DNA of 64,000 nucleotides from Rhizomicrobium sp. (GTDB lineage Bacteria > Pseudomonadota > Alphaproteobacteria > Micropepsales > Micropepsaceae), in the NCBI GenBank assembly GCA_037200985.1, contig JBBCGJ010000001.1, positions 1,526,756 through 1,590,755 of the forward strand, in the 5' to 3' direction. Made by a program: the position numbers and the translations under genes. Below the pieces are notes generated by a model that did not search any database, was not told the DNA's origin, and saw nothing but the letters and a program-made list of their open reading frames with translations. Positions 18,809 to 27,576 of the stretch are shown piece after piece (the first letter of the stretch is position 1; every line of letters starts with the position of its first letter).

Positions 18809-19126
18809 GTGGCAGAGCCAAGTGTCGATCTTGCGCCGGAAGCTCGTGTCGATTTGCTGGATCTCGAACAGTACATCGCCGAAAGGGACGGTCAGCGGCG
18901 TGCCGACCTGGTAATCGCGCGAATATATACCGGTCCATTCGAAACGTGGCGGACATGCCCGGCATGGGAACGGCCAAACGATATTTAGGGCCCGGCATCC
19001 GATCGTTCCCTTGTCGGCCATGGATGATCTTTTACGAGACGCTCCCGGACGGAAACGGGGGTCAGCGTCATGCGCATCCTCGACGGCCGCCGCAATTTGC
19101 CGACCATTTTTGCGAAGAATCCCTGA
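18809..19126 (+). pseudogene. RelE/ParE family toxin, inactivated by two frameshifts
   Basis: Reading from the GTG at 18809 gives a ParE-like start (APEARVDLLDLEQYIAERDG). The frame breaks in a GAATATATAC tract at about 18921-18930, consistent with an extra TA. In the next frame the ParE core continues as NVADMPGMGTAKRYLGPGIR and a SFP...WMIFYETLPDG segment. It breaks again at a run of five G near 19059, consistent with one extra G. In the restored frame it ends with MRILDGRRNLPTIF and a TGA at 19126. The two insertions sum to three, so ends share a frame but the centre does not. Unshifted translation stops at 18988. Confidence 0.8.
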
Positions 19127-19162
19127 CTTTCGCGCGACCGACCGCGCCTGTACACTGGCGGG

Positions 19163-20152
19163 ATGATCGATCCGTTCGGCCGCACCATTTCCTATCTGCG
19201 CATCTCGGTGACGGACCGCTGCGACTTCCGCTGCGTCTATTGCATGACGGAGCACATGACCTTCCTGCCCAAGGCCGAGGTGCTAAGCCTGGAGGAGATC
19301 GAGCGGCTGGCGCTCGCCTTCGTCGCCAAGGGCGTGCAGCGGCTGCGCATCACCGGCGGCGAGCCGCTGGTCCGGCGCAACGTCATGCGCCTGTTCGAGC
19401 GGCTGGGACGCGAGATCGGCAGATCGAACCTCAAAGAGATCACGCTGACGACGAATGGCAGCCAGCTCGCGCGCCACGCCCGCGACCTGAAAGCGGCGGG
19501 CGTCCGGCGCGTCAATGTTTCGCTGGATACGCGCGATCCGGACAAGTTCCGCGCCATCACGCGCTGGGGGACTCTGGGGCCGGTCCTGGACGGCATCGAT
19601 GCCGCGGACGCCGCCGGCCTCAAGGTCAAGATCAACACGGTGGCGCTCAAGGGCGTCAATGAGGACGAGATCGAGGATATGGTCCGCTGGGCTCATGGGC
19701 GCGGCTTCGACCTGACTCTGATCGAGACCATGCCGCTGGGCGAGATCGACGGCGATCGCGTCGGCCAGTACCTGCCGCTGTCGCTGGTGCGGGCGCGGCT
19801 GGCGAAGAGCTTCACCTTGGCCGAGACCGACTACCGCACCGGCGGGCCGGCGCGCTATGCGCGGGTGATCGAGACCGGCGGGCGGCTCGGCTTCATCACG
19901 CCGCTGACGCACAATTTCTGCGAGAGCTGCAACCGCGTGCGGCTGACCTGCACCGGGCAGCTCTATATGTGCCTGGGCCAGGACGACAGCGCCGATCTGC
20001 GCGCGGCGCTGCGGGCGACGCCGGACGACGCGCTGCTCGACGCCGCGATCGACGAGGCGATCGGGCGCAAGCCCAAGGGGCACGATTTCGTCATCGACCG
20101 GCGGCACGCCGCGCCAGCGCTCGCCCGCCACATGTCGACGACGGGCGGCTGA
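19163..20152 (+). CDS. moaA: GTP 3',8-cyclase (molybdenum cofactor biosynthesis protein A)
   Basis: MoaA is a radical-SAM enzyme that converts GTP to 3',8-cyclo-GTP, the first committed step of molybdenum cofactor synthesis. The N-terminal cluster motif is C20-x3-C24-x2-C27 and the SAM-binding GGEP follows near residue 69. The C-terminal second cluster is visible as [19 protein letters not shown], close to residue 255. The protein ends in the conserved Gly-Gly. No other moa or moe gene lies in the window. The next gene, nadK, begins four bases after the stop. Confidence 0.96.
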   Translation: MIDPFGRTISYLRISVTDRCDFRCVYCMTEHMTFLPKAEVLSLEEIERLALAFVAKGVQRLRITGGEPLVRRNVMRLFERLGREIGRSNLKEITLTTNGSQLARHARDLKAAGVRRVNVSLDTRDPDKFRAITRWGTLGPVLDGIDAADAAGLKVKINTVALKGVNEDEIEDMVRWAHGRGFDLTLIETMPLGEIDGDRVGQYLPLSLVRARLAKSFTLAETDYRTGGPARYARVIETGGRLGFITPLTHNFCESCNRVRLTCTGQLYMCLGQDDSADLRAALRATPDDALLDAAIDEAIGRKPKGHDFVIDRRHAAPALARHMSTTGG

Positions 20153-20156
20153 CGGC

Positions 20157-20918
20157 ATGGCCCCTGCCCTGCACTTCGTCGCCGCCGCGGCGCCCGACGC
20201 GCAAGCCGCGCTTGAAATCCTGCGCGGGCGCTATCGCGACGCGGGCGCCGACAAGGCGGACATCGTGGTCGCGCTGGGCGGCGACGGGTTCATGCTGCAG
20301 ACGCTGCATACTTTCATGCCGGCCAAGAAGCCGATCTACGGGATGAACCTCGGCTCGGTCGGCTTCCTGATGAACGAATATCACGAGGACGATCTGGAGG
20401 AGCGGCTGGGCAAGGCGGAATCCGCCCTGCTCCATCCCCTGCGCATGCGCGCCACGGGGCCGAGCGGAACGATCGACGCGCTCGCCTTCAACGAGGTCTC
20501 GCTGCTGCGCCAGACGCGGCAGGCCGCCAAGCTGCGCATCCTGGTCGACGATACGGTGCGCATCGCCGAACTGATCTGCGACGGCATCCTGGTGTCCACG
20601 CCGGCGGGAAGCACCGCCTACAATCTTTCGGCGCATGGCCCGATCCTGCCGATCGACGCCGATCTCCTGGCGCTGACGCCGATCAGCGCCTTCCGCCCGC
20701 GCCGCTGGCGGGGCGCGCTCCTGCCGCACCGGGCCCATGTGCGGTTCGAGATCCTGGAAGCGGCCAAGCGGCCGGTCAGCGCGGTGGCGGACGATCTGGA
20801 GGCGCGCGACGTCAGCATCGTGGACGTGGCGGAGGACCGCTCGGTGGGCGTGACCATGCTGTTCGACGCCGGCCACAGCCTGGATGAACGAATCCTTGCC
20901 GAACAGTTCGTCGATTAA
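20157..20918 (+). CDS. nadK: NAD kinase
   Basis: NAD kinase phosphorylates NAD to NADP in the cytoplasm. The 253-residue sequence has the diagnostic GGDG at residues 41-44, [12 protein letters not shown], the FNEVSL loop, and the [17 protein letters not shown] motif. It is of the short alphaproteobacterial type, lacking N-terminal extensions. It is placed four bases downstream of moaA and probably shares its transcript. Confidence 0.95.
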   Translation: MAPALHFVAAAAPDAQAALEILRGRYRDAGADKADIVVALGGDGFMLQTLHTFMPAKKPIYGMNLGSVGFLMNEYHEDDLEERLGKAESALLHPLRMRATGPSGTIDALAFNEVSLLRQTRQAAKLRILVDDTVRIAELICDGILVSTPAGSTAYNLSAHGPILPIDADLLALTPISAFRPRRWRGALLPHRAHVRFEILEAAKRPVSAVADDLEARDVSIVDVAEDRSVGVTMLFDAGHSLDERILAEQFVD

Positions 20919-21001
20919 CCGGCTTGCGCTTCACAAGACGTTAATGCGCCTGGCTTAGCTTGCCCTCACGGGGCGTGCGCCCAAGAGTCCGGTGTGCGAG
21001 A

Positions 21002-21514
21002 ATGAGCGGCTATCGTTTCGATCGATTGAAGGTTCTGGTTGTCGACGACAGCCAGCATATGCGCAAGCTCGTCGTGACGATCCTGCAGGCCTTCGGCGTC
21101 GTCCAGGTCTCCGAGGCGACCGACGGCGAGAGCGCCTGGAAGGTGCTGCGCGACGCCAATCCCGACGTGATCGTGATGGACTGGATGCTGCCGGGGATGA
21201 CCGGCATCGACGTCGTCAAGATGGTGCGCACGTCGAGCCAGACGCCCAATCCCTTCGTGCCGATCATCATGCTGACCGGCTACACCCAGCTCGACCATGT
21301 GCGAAAGGCGCGCGACGCGGGCGCCAACGAGTTCCTCGCCAAGCCGGTTTCGGTGAAGGCGGTGATGTCGCGCCTGGTCGCGGTGATCGAGCATCCCAGG
21401 CCTTACGTCCGCACCAAGGCCTATTTCGGTCCCTGCCGCCGCCGGCGCGGCAAGGAAGAGTATCGCGGGCCGGAACGCCGGGCCTCGGCCTATGAGGCCG
21501 CAGATGCCGAATAG
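21002..21514 (+). CDS. single-domain response regulator (receiver) with Y-F-G-P-x-R-R tail
   Basis: The 170-residue protein is one receiver domain plus a short basic tail. All functional residues are present: Asp15/Asp16, phospho-acceptor Asp60 (VIVMDWMLPG), Thr92 and Lys114 in FLAKP. The tail has TKAYFGPCRRRRG and YRGPERR, motifs echoed in the degenerate receiver at 52656-53615. There is no output domain, so it probably acts through protein contacts or as a phosphorelay intermediate. An HPt protein gene follows 17 bases downstream. ATG 21002 is chosen over a GTG 14 codons upstream, which adds a disordered basic leader. Confidence 0.88.
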   Translation: MSGYRFDRLKVLVVDDSQHMRKLVVTILQAFGVVQVSEATDGESAWKVLRDANPDVIVMDWMLPGMTGIDVVKMVRTSSQTPNPFVPIIMLTGYTQLDHVRKARDAGANEFLAKPVSVKAVMSRLVAVIEHPRPYVRTKAYFGPCRRRRGKEEYRGPERRASAYEAADAE

Positions 21515-21531
21515 CGAAGGGTCCTAAGATC

Positions 21532-22011
21532 ATGGCACGCCAGCTCCCGATCGAAATCTTCATGCCGCCGAACATCCTCAAGGCCAAGGTCGGCAGCGCC
21601 ATCGGCGGCATCGACATGGCGGCGGTCAAGCGCGCCGAGGCCGCGATGGAGACCCTGCGCGTCGAGTTCAACGACTGGCTCGCGGACGACGTGGCCAAGC
21701 TGGGCGAATGGCGCGACCGCTATGAGAGCGCGCCCACCGCCGAGGCGCGCGAGGGCCTGTTCCGCGCGGCGCACGACCTGAAGGGCCAGGCCGAGACCTT
21801 CGAGTTTCCGCTGATCGCGCGCGTCGCGGGATCGCTGACGCGGCTGATCGACCAGACCAAGCCGGCGGCCGACATACCGCTCGGCCTGATCGACGCCCAT
21901 GTCGCGGCGATCCGCGTCATCTTCCGCGACAAGATCAAGACGGCGACCGACAAGACGGCGCTGGTGCTGGCGGACGAACTCGACGCGCGGGTGAGCGAAG
22001 CGGTCGAGTAG
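21532..22011 (+). CDS. histidine phosphotransfer (HPt) domain protein
   Basis: The 159-residue helical protein carries the HPt signature AAHDLKGQAETF with the predicted phospho-accepting His81. It is followed by helices compatible with a four-helix HPt bundle (ARVAGSLTRLIDQ, then IDAHVAAIRVIFRDKI). The N-terminal 50 residues are an extension of unknown role. The gene directly follows a complete receiver protein, suggesting that the two exchange phosphate. No histidine kinase lies nearby, so the kinase must be encoded elsewhere. Confidence 0.8.
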   Translation: MARQLPIEIFMPPNILKAKVGSAIGGIDMAAVKRAEAAMETLRVEFNDWLADDVAKLGEWRDRYESAPTAEAREGLFRAAHDLKGQAETFEFPLIARVAGSLTRLIDQTKPAADIPLGLIDAHVAAIRVIFRDKIKTATDKTALVLADELDARVSEAVE

Positions 22012-22013
22012 CG

Positions 22014-22068
22014 CCCTCACCCGAACGTCGCTGCGCGCCGTTCGACCTCTCCCGCTGCGCGGGAGAGG
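22014..22068. repeat. intergenic palindromic repeat, CTCTCCCGC variant (short copy)
   Basis: A CCCTCACCCGAACG block is followed by a GCTGCGCGC spacer and a strong hairpin at 22046-22068 (CCTCTCCCGC / GCGGGAGAGG). It lies between the convergent HPt and Nudix genes and could act as a bidirectional terminator, although no U-tract follows. Confidence 0.7.
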
Positions 22069-22071
22069 TAT

Positions 22072-22860
22072 CTACATCGCATCCTTCATGTAGGCCCAGG
22101 TCTGGGCGTAGCCGGCGTCGTCGCGGATCTTGAGGATCTGGCCGTCGGGGCCGCTCTCGACCCAGGGCGTCACGGGAAGCACCTTGTCGGCGCGCGCGGC
22201 GGCGATGGCGGCGTCGACGCTCTTCGCCTTGTCCAACTTCGCCAGGTTGAGCTTGGTCGGGAAGATCACATTCCACTTCCGGCGGTCGCTGACCGCCTCG
22301 CCCGGCGCGATCCAGATCGAATCCACGGACTCGCGGCCGTCATGGCTGCCGACATGGCCGACCGGCGAGACGGCCAGGAAGAAATGCGTGTCGAAGCGCT
22401 TGGGCATGTTGGCGGGCGTGATCCAGTGCGCGAAGGGAACGAGAAGGTCGAGCGCGAGACGCAGCTTCTCCTTCTCCAGCACTTCGGCCAGGACGGCTTC
22501 GCGCCTGTCGAGCAGCGGACGGTAATGCTGAAGTTCTTCGAGACGCGCGGCGGAAACGAGTTCGCCGGTGCGCGCGTCGCGGGCGAGCAGGATGCCGGAT
22601 TCCTCGAAGGCCTCGCGGATCGCGCCGGCGCCCAGCGCGCGCATCGGCGCCGTCCAATCTTCGGCGCAATCGACATGGGCGGCCAGCGCCGGATCGCTGT
22701 CGCCCATCTCCAGCTTGCCGCCGGGAAAGACCAGCGCGCCGGCGACGAAATCGATCTGGTGGTGGCGCTTGACCATGAACACTTCGAGACCGGCCGCGCC
22801 GTCGCGCAGCAGAAGGATCGTGGCGGCGGGCACGGGCGGCACGGCGGGTTTTTCGGACAT
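22072..22860 (-). CDS. Nudix hydrolase
   Basis: Nudix enzymes hydrolyse nucleoside diphosphates linked to another moiety. The Nudix box is visible as a discontinuous GALVFPGGKLE start followed, after an insertion of about 30 residues, by the catalytic REAFEESGILL (residues about 83-93). This insert and the later HWITPANMPKRFDTHFFLA segment match the NUDT19-like, CoA-pyrophosphatase-related subgroup, so acyl-CoA or CoA derivatives are plausible substrates. The protein has 262 residues and no export signal. It is the last gene before the repeat at 22014. Confidence 0.85.
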   Translation of the reverse strand: MSEKPAVPPVPAATILLLRDGAAGLEVFMVKRHHQIDFVAGALVFPGGKLEMGDSDPALAAHVDCAEDWTAPMRALGAGAIREAFEESGILLARDARTGELVSAARLEELQHYRPLLDRREAVLAEVLEKEKLRLALDLLVPFAHWITPANMPKRFDTHFFLAVSPVGHVGSHDGRESVDSIWIAPGEAVSDRRKWNVIFPTKLNLAKLDKAKSVDAAIAAARADKVLPVTPWVESGPDGQILKIRDDAGYAQTWAYMKDAM

Positions 22861-22888
22861 GGTTCCTCGCTTCTCGTTGGCGCGAAGT

Positions 22889-24016
22889 CTAGCGAGCCGC
22901 CGCGGCCGCCGCCAAGCTGAAGGCCGAGGCGATCGCGAGCACGGTGTAGTAGCCGCCGGTGCCGAGTGCCGTTACGGCGCCGCCGCTCAGGAGCGGTCCG
23001 ACGATCGAGCCGATGCCGAACAGAAGGATCAATCCTGCCGCTGCGGCAACACGGTTCTGCGGCGCCACGGCGTCGTTCGTGTGGGCGGCGGAGATCGCAT
23101 ACATCGGGAAGACCAGGCCGCCGGTCAAAGCCGAGGCGGCGAAGCGCGCCAGATCGCTCGCGCCGTTCGCCCACAAGCCGAACAACGCGACGGCGATGCC
23201 GCCGGCCGACATCAGCGCGATGGTGAGGCGGCGGCCCATCGCATCCGACAGCCAGCCCATCGGGAACTGAACCAAGGCGCCGCCGATCATCGCGACGGCC
23301 ATGAAGAGGCTCACCTGCTGCAGGTCGAAGCCGCTCTTCTGCGCATAGACGGGCCCGAAGGTGAAGACGATGGACCAGCTCACCCCGGCGATGACGGTGA
23401 CCGTCGCGCCGAGCGGCGAGAGGCGGAACAGGTTGCCGATGTGCAGCGGCTCGGGCGGCGCGCCCTTGGGCGCGGTGCGGCGCGCGACGACGACGGGAAC
23501 GCCGCCGGCAAGGAAGAGGACCGCGGCCAGCAGGAACGGCCAGGCACTGCCCGGATCGCCGAGGCTGAGCAGGAGCTGCGATCCCGTCATCGCGATCATC
23601 TGCACGACCATGTAGATGCTGAAGACCCGGCCGCGCTGCTCGTTGACGACGCGCTCATGGATCCAGCTCTCGGCGCCGACATAGAGGCTCGAAAGCGCGA
23701 AGCCGGACGCGAGCCGCAACACCGCCCAGGCGACGGCCGCGACCAGGAATGCGTGCGCGGCAATGGCGAGCGCCGCTCCGATGGCGCCGAGCCACATCGT
23801 GGTGACATGCCCGGCCCGTCCGATGACGGCATGGCTGGTCAAGGGCGCGGCGGAGTAGCCGACGTAATAACTCGCCATGACGACGCCGATGGTCCAGGCG
23901 GGAAAGGCCTCGATCCCGGCGCGCACGCCGAGCAGGCTGGTCTGCAGGCCGTTCGCGATCTGGATGAAGAAGATGCAGACGATGACGGCGGAGACGGAGA
24001 CAATGGCGGCGCGCAT
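22889..24016 (-). CDS. major facilitator superfamily transporter (YcaD-like)
   Basis: The 375-residue protein has 12 predicted membrane helices. The N-terminal SLLGVRAGIEAFPAWTIGVVMASYYVGY region and the following H-A-V-I-G-R-A-G-H loop resemble the YcaD subgroup of MFS carriers, whose substrates are unknown. I used ATG 24016 because AGGGGA lies at the right distance; the in-frame extension to 24094 would add a polar leader. The gene is followed by the Nudix gene after 28 bases on the same strand. Confidence 0.8.
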   Translation of the reverse strand: MRAAIVSVSAVIVCIFFIQIANGLQTSLLGVRAGIEAFPAWTIGVVMASYYVGYSAAPLTSHAVIGRAGHVTTMWLGAIGAALAIAAHAFLVAAVAWAVLRLASGFALSSLYVGAESWIHERVVNEQRGRVFSIYMVVQMIAMTGSQLLLSLGDPGSAWPFLLAAVLFLAGGVPVVVARRTAPKGAPPEPLHIGNLFRLSPLGATVTVIAGVSWSIVFTFGPVYAQKSGFDLQQVSLFMAVAMIGGALVQFPMGWLSDAMGRRLTIALMSAGGIAVALFGLWANGASDLARFAASALTGGLVFPMYAISAAHTNDAVAPQNRVAAAAGLILLFGIGSIVGPLLSGGAVTALGTGGYYTVLAIASAFSLAAAAAAR

Positions 24017-24044
24017 CGATTCCCCTTCGCTTGGGGCCGAGGCT

Positions 24045-24917
24045 TTAGTTGGTGGCGCGATTGTCCGCAACCGTGCCGACAGATGCCAGAACATCCATCA
24101 CGCCGGGGGTCATCAGGAAGGGTGCCGACGGCAGTCCGCCCTTTTCCGCGTCGCCGAATCCGGTGGAGAAGAAGCCGCGGCTCGGGCGCCAGGAGGAGAT
24201 GCTCGCGAGCAGCGCGCTCTGGTCCGGCGCGGCAACGGCGGTGCCGTCGACCAGGGTCGTCGGTGCGGCCGAGGGCGCGGAGCCGGCAAGCGCGGCGCTG
24301 CCGCCCGGCTGCTTGAGCGCCCAATTGTAGACCTCGCGCACCGTCTTGGGCGTGCCGTTGGAATGGTAGAAGACCTTGCGGTTGGCATCGGCCGCCGCTG
24401 GGAAGGCATGCGCGGCGCTGGCGTCGGGGTGGCTGTCGCTCAGCTTGATCAGGCGGCAGGCGGCGTCGGGTCCGAGGAAATGCGCGGCATAGAGCTCGCC
24501 GCCGCAGACGTCGCGGCCGAGCGATTGCTGCAGCGTGGCGCGGGTGGCCTGGGAGAACTCGCCGGCCATCAGGGCGGAGACCTGCGGGTCCTTGCGCAGG
24601 GCAAGAATTGCCCGGCGGTCGGCGGAATTGTCCGCGCGGTAGCGGCCGTCGGAGCCTTGGGCGATCGCGTCGGCATAGGCGCCGAGGCCGTGCTTCGCGC
24701 CATAGGTCTTGACCGTGCCGAGCCAGGTCTGCTCGGTGAACTGGAAGAGGCCGGCGGCGGAGGAAGTGCTTGCCTGCGCTGAGGGTTTCAAGCTCGACTC
24801 GCGCATCGCGGTGTCGAGCAGATAGTTGAAATCGGCGCCGGTCGCCGCCGAGGCGCGCTGCAGCGCGCCCAGGATCTGGGTCCGGTCGGTCGTGGCGGTC
24901 GCGGCTTCTGCCAGCAT
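24045..24917 (-). CDS. lytic transglycosylase (SLT domain) protein
   Basis: Lytic transglycosylases cleave the MurNAc-GlcNAc bond of peptidoglycan. The catalytic Glu40 lies in AMRESSLKP and is followed by the SLT motif SSAAGLFQFTEQTWLGTVK. A later AHFLGPDAACRLI segment and an Ala/Pro-rich C-terminus complete the 290-residue protein. No signal peptide is obvious at the N-terminus (MLAEAATATTDRTQ), which recalls flagellum-associated or phage-type transglycosylases that use other export routes. No flagellar gene lies nearby. Confidence 0.8.
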   Translation of the reverse strand: MLAEAATATTDRTQILGALQRASAATGADFNYLLDTAMRESSLKPSAQASTSSAAGLFQFTEQTWLGTVKTYGAKHGLGAYADAIAQGSDGRYRADNSADRRAILALRKDPQVSALMAGEFSQATRATLQQSLGRDVCGGELYAAHFLGPDAACRLIKLSDSHPDASAAHAFPAAADANRKVFYHSNGTPKTVREVYNWALKQPGGSAALAGSAPSAAPTTLVDGTAVAAPDQSALLASISSWRPSRGFFSTGFGDAEKGGLPSAPFLMTPGVMDVLASVGTVADNRATN

Positions 24918-24966
24918 GGCAACGGGTTCTCCTGCGCAAACAGGAGCAATGCGCGTGCCAGTCCGG

Positions 24967-25371
24967 TTAACGCGCGTTCACGAATTGCGCGATGAAGGCG
25001 TCGCGGGCCGTGGCGTCGTAAGGGACGGCGGGGCTATGGCCCCAGACCGGGCCGGGCCAGGCCGGATCGCCAGGCCCGCGCGCCACGATATGGACGTGCA
25101 ATTGCGGCACCAGATTGCCGAGCGCACCGATGTTGATCTTGTGTGCGCCGGTGAGGCGCCTGAGGATTTGCGACGCGGCGGCGATTTCCTCGGTCAGCGT
25201 CGCGCGGTCGGCGGCGTCGAGATCGGACAACTCGACGGCATCGGCGCGGCGCGGCACCAGGATCAGCCAGCGATAACGGGCGTCGTTCATGAGCAGGATG
25301 CGCGAGAGCGTCCAGTCGGCGACGAAGGCGGTGTCGGCGGCGAGGCGGGGATGGAGGGTGAAGGAGGACAT
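24967..25371 (-). CDS. HIT family hydrolase
   Basis: HIT proteins are nucleotide hydrolases or transferases of the Fhit/Hint superfamily. The 134-residue sequence shows the histidine-triad strand PQLHVHIVAR with His92 and His94; the first triad histidine is replaced by Gln90, as in many small bacterial HIT proteins. An upstream SRILLMNDARYRWLILVPRR segment forms the nucleotide-binding sheet. The gene is short, cytoplasmic and probably monocistronic. Confidence 0.85.
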   Translation of the reverse strand: MSSFTLHPRLAADTAFVADWTLSRILLMNDARYRWLILVPRRADAVELSDLDAADRATLTEEIAAASQILRRLTGAHKINIGALGNLVPQLHVHIVARGPGDPAWPGPVWGHSPAVPYDATARDAFIAQFVNAR

Positions 25372-25389
25372 GCGCCTTTATACTTCATT

Positions 25390-25462
25390 GTCGTGCCCGC
25401 GCAGGCGGGCACCCAGCCTTCGTCGCAAGGCGGCTCTGGATGCCCGCCTGCGCGGGCATGAC
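25390..25462. repeat. intergenic palindromic repeat, family B
   Basis: Two hairpins, GTGCCCGCGCAGGCGGGCAC and TGCCCGCCTGCGCGGGCA, are joined by a CCAGCCTTCGTCGCAAGGCGG spacer split by a CTGGA block. The outer ends read GTCGTGCCC and GGGCATGAC. It is a compact member of the family also seen at 15305 and 59517, and it lies between two minus-strand genes. Confidence 0.75.
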
Positions 25463-25475
25463 AAACAGAACTCTT

Positions 25476-26474
25476 CTACGCCATTCCCAGCAGCGCGTGC
25501 GGGAGCAGTCCCTGGCGCCAGGCGAGGAAGCCGACGTAGCCGATATAGGCCAGCAGCAGGAGCGCGGCCTTGGGGCGGGAGAGGCTCCAATTGGCCGAGA
25601 GGAGCGGCAGGAGAAGCGCGGCGGCGCCCAGCACGACGAAGACATCCGTCGCAGCGAAGACCGGCGAGACGCGCAAGGGATGGACGAGCGCGGCGATGCC
25701 GAGCACGCCCAACAGATTGAACACGCTGGCCGTGATCAGATGGCCTATGGCGACCTGGGTATGGCCCCGGACGGCGGCGACCGCCGTCACCAGAAGGACG
25801 GGCACGGAAGCGGCGAACGCCACCAGCGTGATCGCCAGGACCGGCAGCGGGAGGTTCCACTGCGCCGCCAGGGACAAGGAGCCGCCCACCAGGAAATGGG
25901 CGCCGATCAGGAGGCAGATGACGCCCACGGCGAGGACGAACAATCCGCCGCCGATGGACGGATGTTCGCCGGTCATGCGCTTCTCGGCCTCGGCGCAGGC
26001 GACCGAGTGATCGGCCGAGCGGCGCCAGTCGGATACGGCGGCGACGACCGCGTACAGGATGAATCCGCCGATCAGCAGGATGCCCTCGCGCCGGGCGATC
26101 GTGCCGTGCAGCGCCAGCAGCACGAGCAGGCCGGCGGCGATCAAGAGGGCACCGCCGTCGCGCAAGACGACCTTCGGGGCGCTCGGCATCGGCCGGATCA
26201 GGGCGCACAGACCCAGGATGAGAAGCAGGTTGATCAGCGTCGCGCCGATCACCGCCCCGACGGCGAGATCGGGGATCCGGGACGCAGCGCCCTGCATGGC
26301 GATGGCGAGCGTCGGCGAGGACGTGCCCAGCGACAGGACGAACAGCCCGATGATGACGGGCGAAAGCCCCAGCGCCCGCTTCAGCATGACGCCGCCGCGG
26401 ATCACGCCCTCCCCGCCCAGCGCCAGGAGGACGAAGCCCGCGCCGAAAATCCACCACGCCATCTGAAGATTCAC
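25476..26474 (-). CDS. Ca2+:cation antiporter (CaCA, YrbG-like) family protein
   Basis: The 332-residue protein has ten hydrophobic helices in two inverted halves. Each half carries the alpha-repeat of sodium/calcium exchangers: LSLGTSSPTLAIAMQGA in the first and VAFAASVPVLLVTAVAA in the second. The usual acidic residue of the GTSLPE motif is not visible here (first repeat has Thr, second has Val), so ion specificity is uncertain. GTG 26474 has a GAGG five bases upstream and is preferred to ATG 26462. It starts seven bases after the ThiO-like gene, indicating one operon. Confidence 0.75.
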   Translation of the reverse strand: MNLQMAWWIFGAGFVLLALGGEGVIRGGVMLKRALGLSPVIIGLFVLSLGTSSPTLAIAMQGAASRIPDLAVGAVIGATLINLLLILGLCALIRPMPSAPKVVLRDGGALLIAAGLLVLLALHGTIARREGILLIGGFILYAVVAAVSDWRRSADHSVACAEAEKRMTGEHPSIGGGLFVLAVGVICLLIGAHFLVGGSLSLAAQWNLPLPVLAITLVAFAASVPVLLVTAVAAVRGHTQVAIGHLITASVFNLLGVLGIAALVHPLRVSPVFAATDVFVVLGAAALLLPLLSANWSLSRPKAALLLLAYIGYVGFLAWRQGLLPHALLGMA

Positions 26475-26481
26475 CGGGACC

Positions 26482-27576
26482 TCACGCCTGTCCCTGTCCC
26501 TTCCGGAAGCGCCGCGGATCGAAGGCGGAAATGCCGGCCGCGCGTTCCAGAACAAGACGAGACATGTTCTGGGCCACGGCCGGTGCAAAGAGGATGCCGT
26601 TGCGATACTGGCCGGTTGCAACGAACAGACGACGCACCGAGGACGCGCCGAGGATCGGCAGCCCGTCGGGCGAGCCGGGCCGAAGGCCGGCCCAGCGCTC
26701 GATCACCTCCCAGCGCGCAAGCGACGGCATCAGGGCGATGGCGCGGCTCGACAACCACAGCGTGCCCGCGTCGGTCACGCTGGTGTCGAAGCCGACCTCG
26801 GCGGTCGTGGCGCCGATCAGGAGGCGGTCCCGGCGCGGGACGAGATAGACGCCGTTGCCCCAGATGACGCGCTCGGGCAGGCGGGCGCCCGGGGGCGGCG
26901 CGACGGCGATCATCTCGCCCTTGACCGGCTTGACCGGCGGGAGCGCATCGGGCGGCAGGCCGTCGAGCCCGCCCGACCAGGGTCCGGCGGAGAGGATGAA
27001 GGCGTCGGCCTCGTAGCGGTGGAACGGAGTGTGGAGGGCGTGGACGTCGTCATCCCGTACGTCGACGCGAATAGCCGCTTCGTTGACGCTGAGCGTGCCG
27101 CCGGCGCGGAGGAAGGCGCGGGTCAGCGCCTGACCCAGCAGGCGGCTGTCGACCTGGGCTTCGTCCGGCGCCCAGGCCGCGCCTGCGATGTCTGGTGACA
27201 ACATCGGTTCCATTGCCCGGGTTTCGTCGGGCGTCAGGTATCCGGCGCCGGGCCGCGCGATGAGGCTGTCGACCTCGCTCCGGTCGCGAGCCACCAGCAA
27301 GGCGCCGTTGCGGCGATAGTCGATCTCGAGCCCGGAAGCGGCTTCCACGTCCCTGGCAAAGTCCGGCCACAAAGCACTGGCCTGGCGGGCGAAATCGGCC
27401 TCGGGATTGTCACCTTCCGCGTTTTCGCCGGCGACGGCGAGCATGCCGGCCGAGGCCCAGGTCGCGCCCATGGCGGGCTGGCCGCGTTCCAGGATGGTGA
27501 CGTCGGCGCCGGCCTGCCTCAGCCGCCAGCCGATCCCCAATCCGGCAACGCCGGCGCCGATGATGACGACCTTCAT
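26482..27576 (-). CDS. FAD-dependent amino-acid oxidase, ThiO (glycine oxidase)-like
   Basis: The 364-residue product has the dinucleotide-binding GAGVAGLGIGWRLRQAG at residues 7-23, followed by the ThiO/DAO features MGATWASAGMLA, PVKGEMIA, and GNGVYLVPRRDRLLIGAT. A late WAGLRPGSPDGLPILG segment is typical of glycine oxidases. ThiO makes dehydroglycine for the thiazole of thiamine, but no thi genes are adjacent, so a different D-amino-acid or secondary amine substrate remains possible. Its ATG overlaps the stop of the CDP-alcohol transferase-like gene by four bases. Confidence 0.8.
   Translation of the reverse strand: MKVVIIGAGVAGLGIGWRLRQAGADVTILERGQPAMGATWASAGMLAVAGENAEGDNPEADFARQASALWPDFARDVEAASGLEIDYRRNGALLVARDRSEVDSLIARPGAGYLTPDETRAMEPMLSPDIAGAAWAPDEAQVDSRLLGQALTRAFLRAGGTLSVNEAAIRVDVRDDDVHALHTPFHRYEADAFILSAGPWSGGLDGLPPDALPPVKPVKGEMIAVAPPPGARLPERVIWGNGVYLVPRRDRLLIGATTAEVGFDTSVTDAGTLWLSSRAIALMPSLARWEVIERWAGLRPGSPDGLPILGASSVRRLFVATGQYRNGILFAPAVAQNMSRLVLERAAGISAFDPRRFRKGQGQA

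Noticed and set aside
18946..19662. Open frame of 238 codons that starts with a ParE-like segment and continues into moaA
   Set aside because: Only its first 55 codons or so resemble protein (the toxin core); the remainder is the wrong frame of moaA. It is explained by the frameshifted toxin.
26471..26758. Short frame antisense/overlapping the ThiO-like gene
   Set aside because: No ribosome-binding site or protein-like composition, and it is embedded in a confidently assigned coding sequence.
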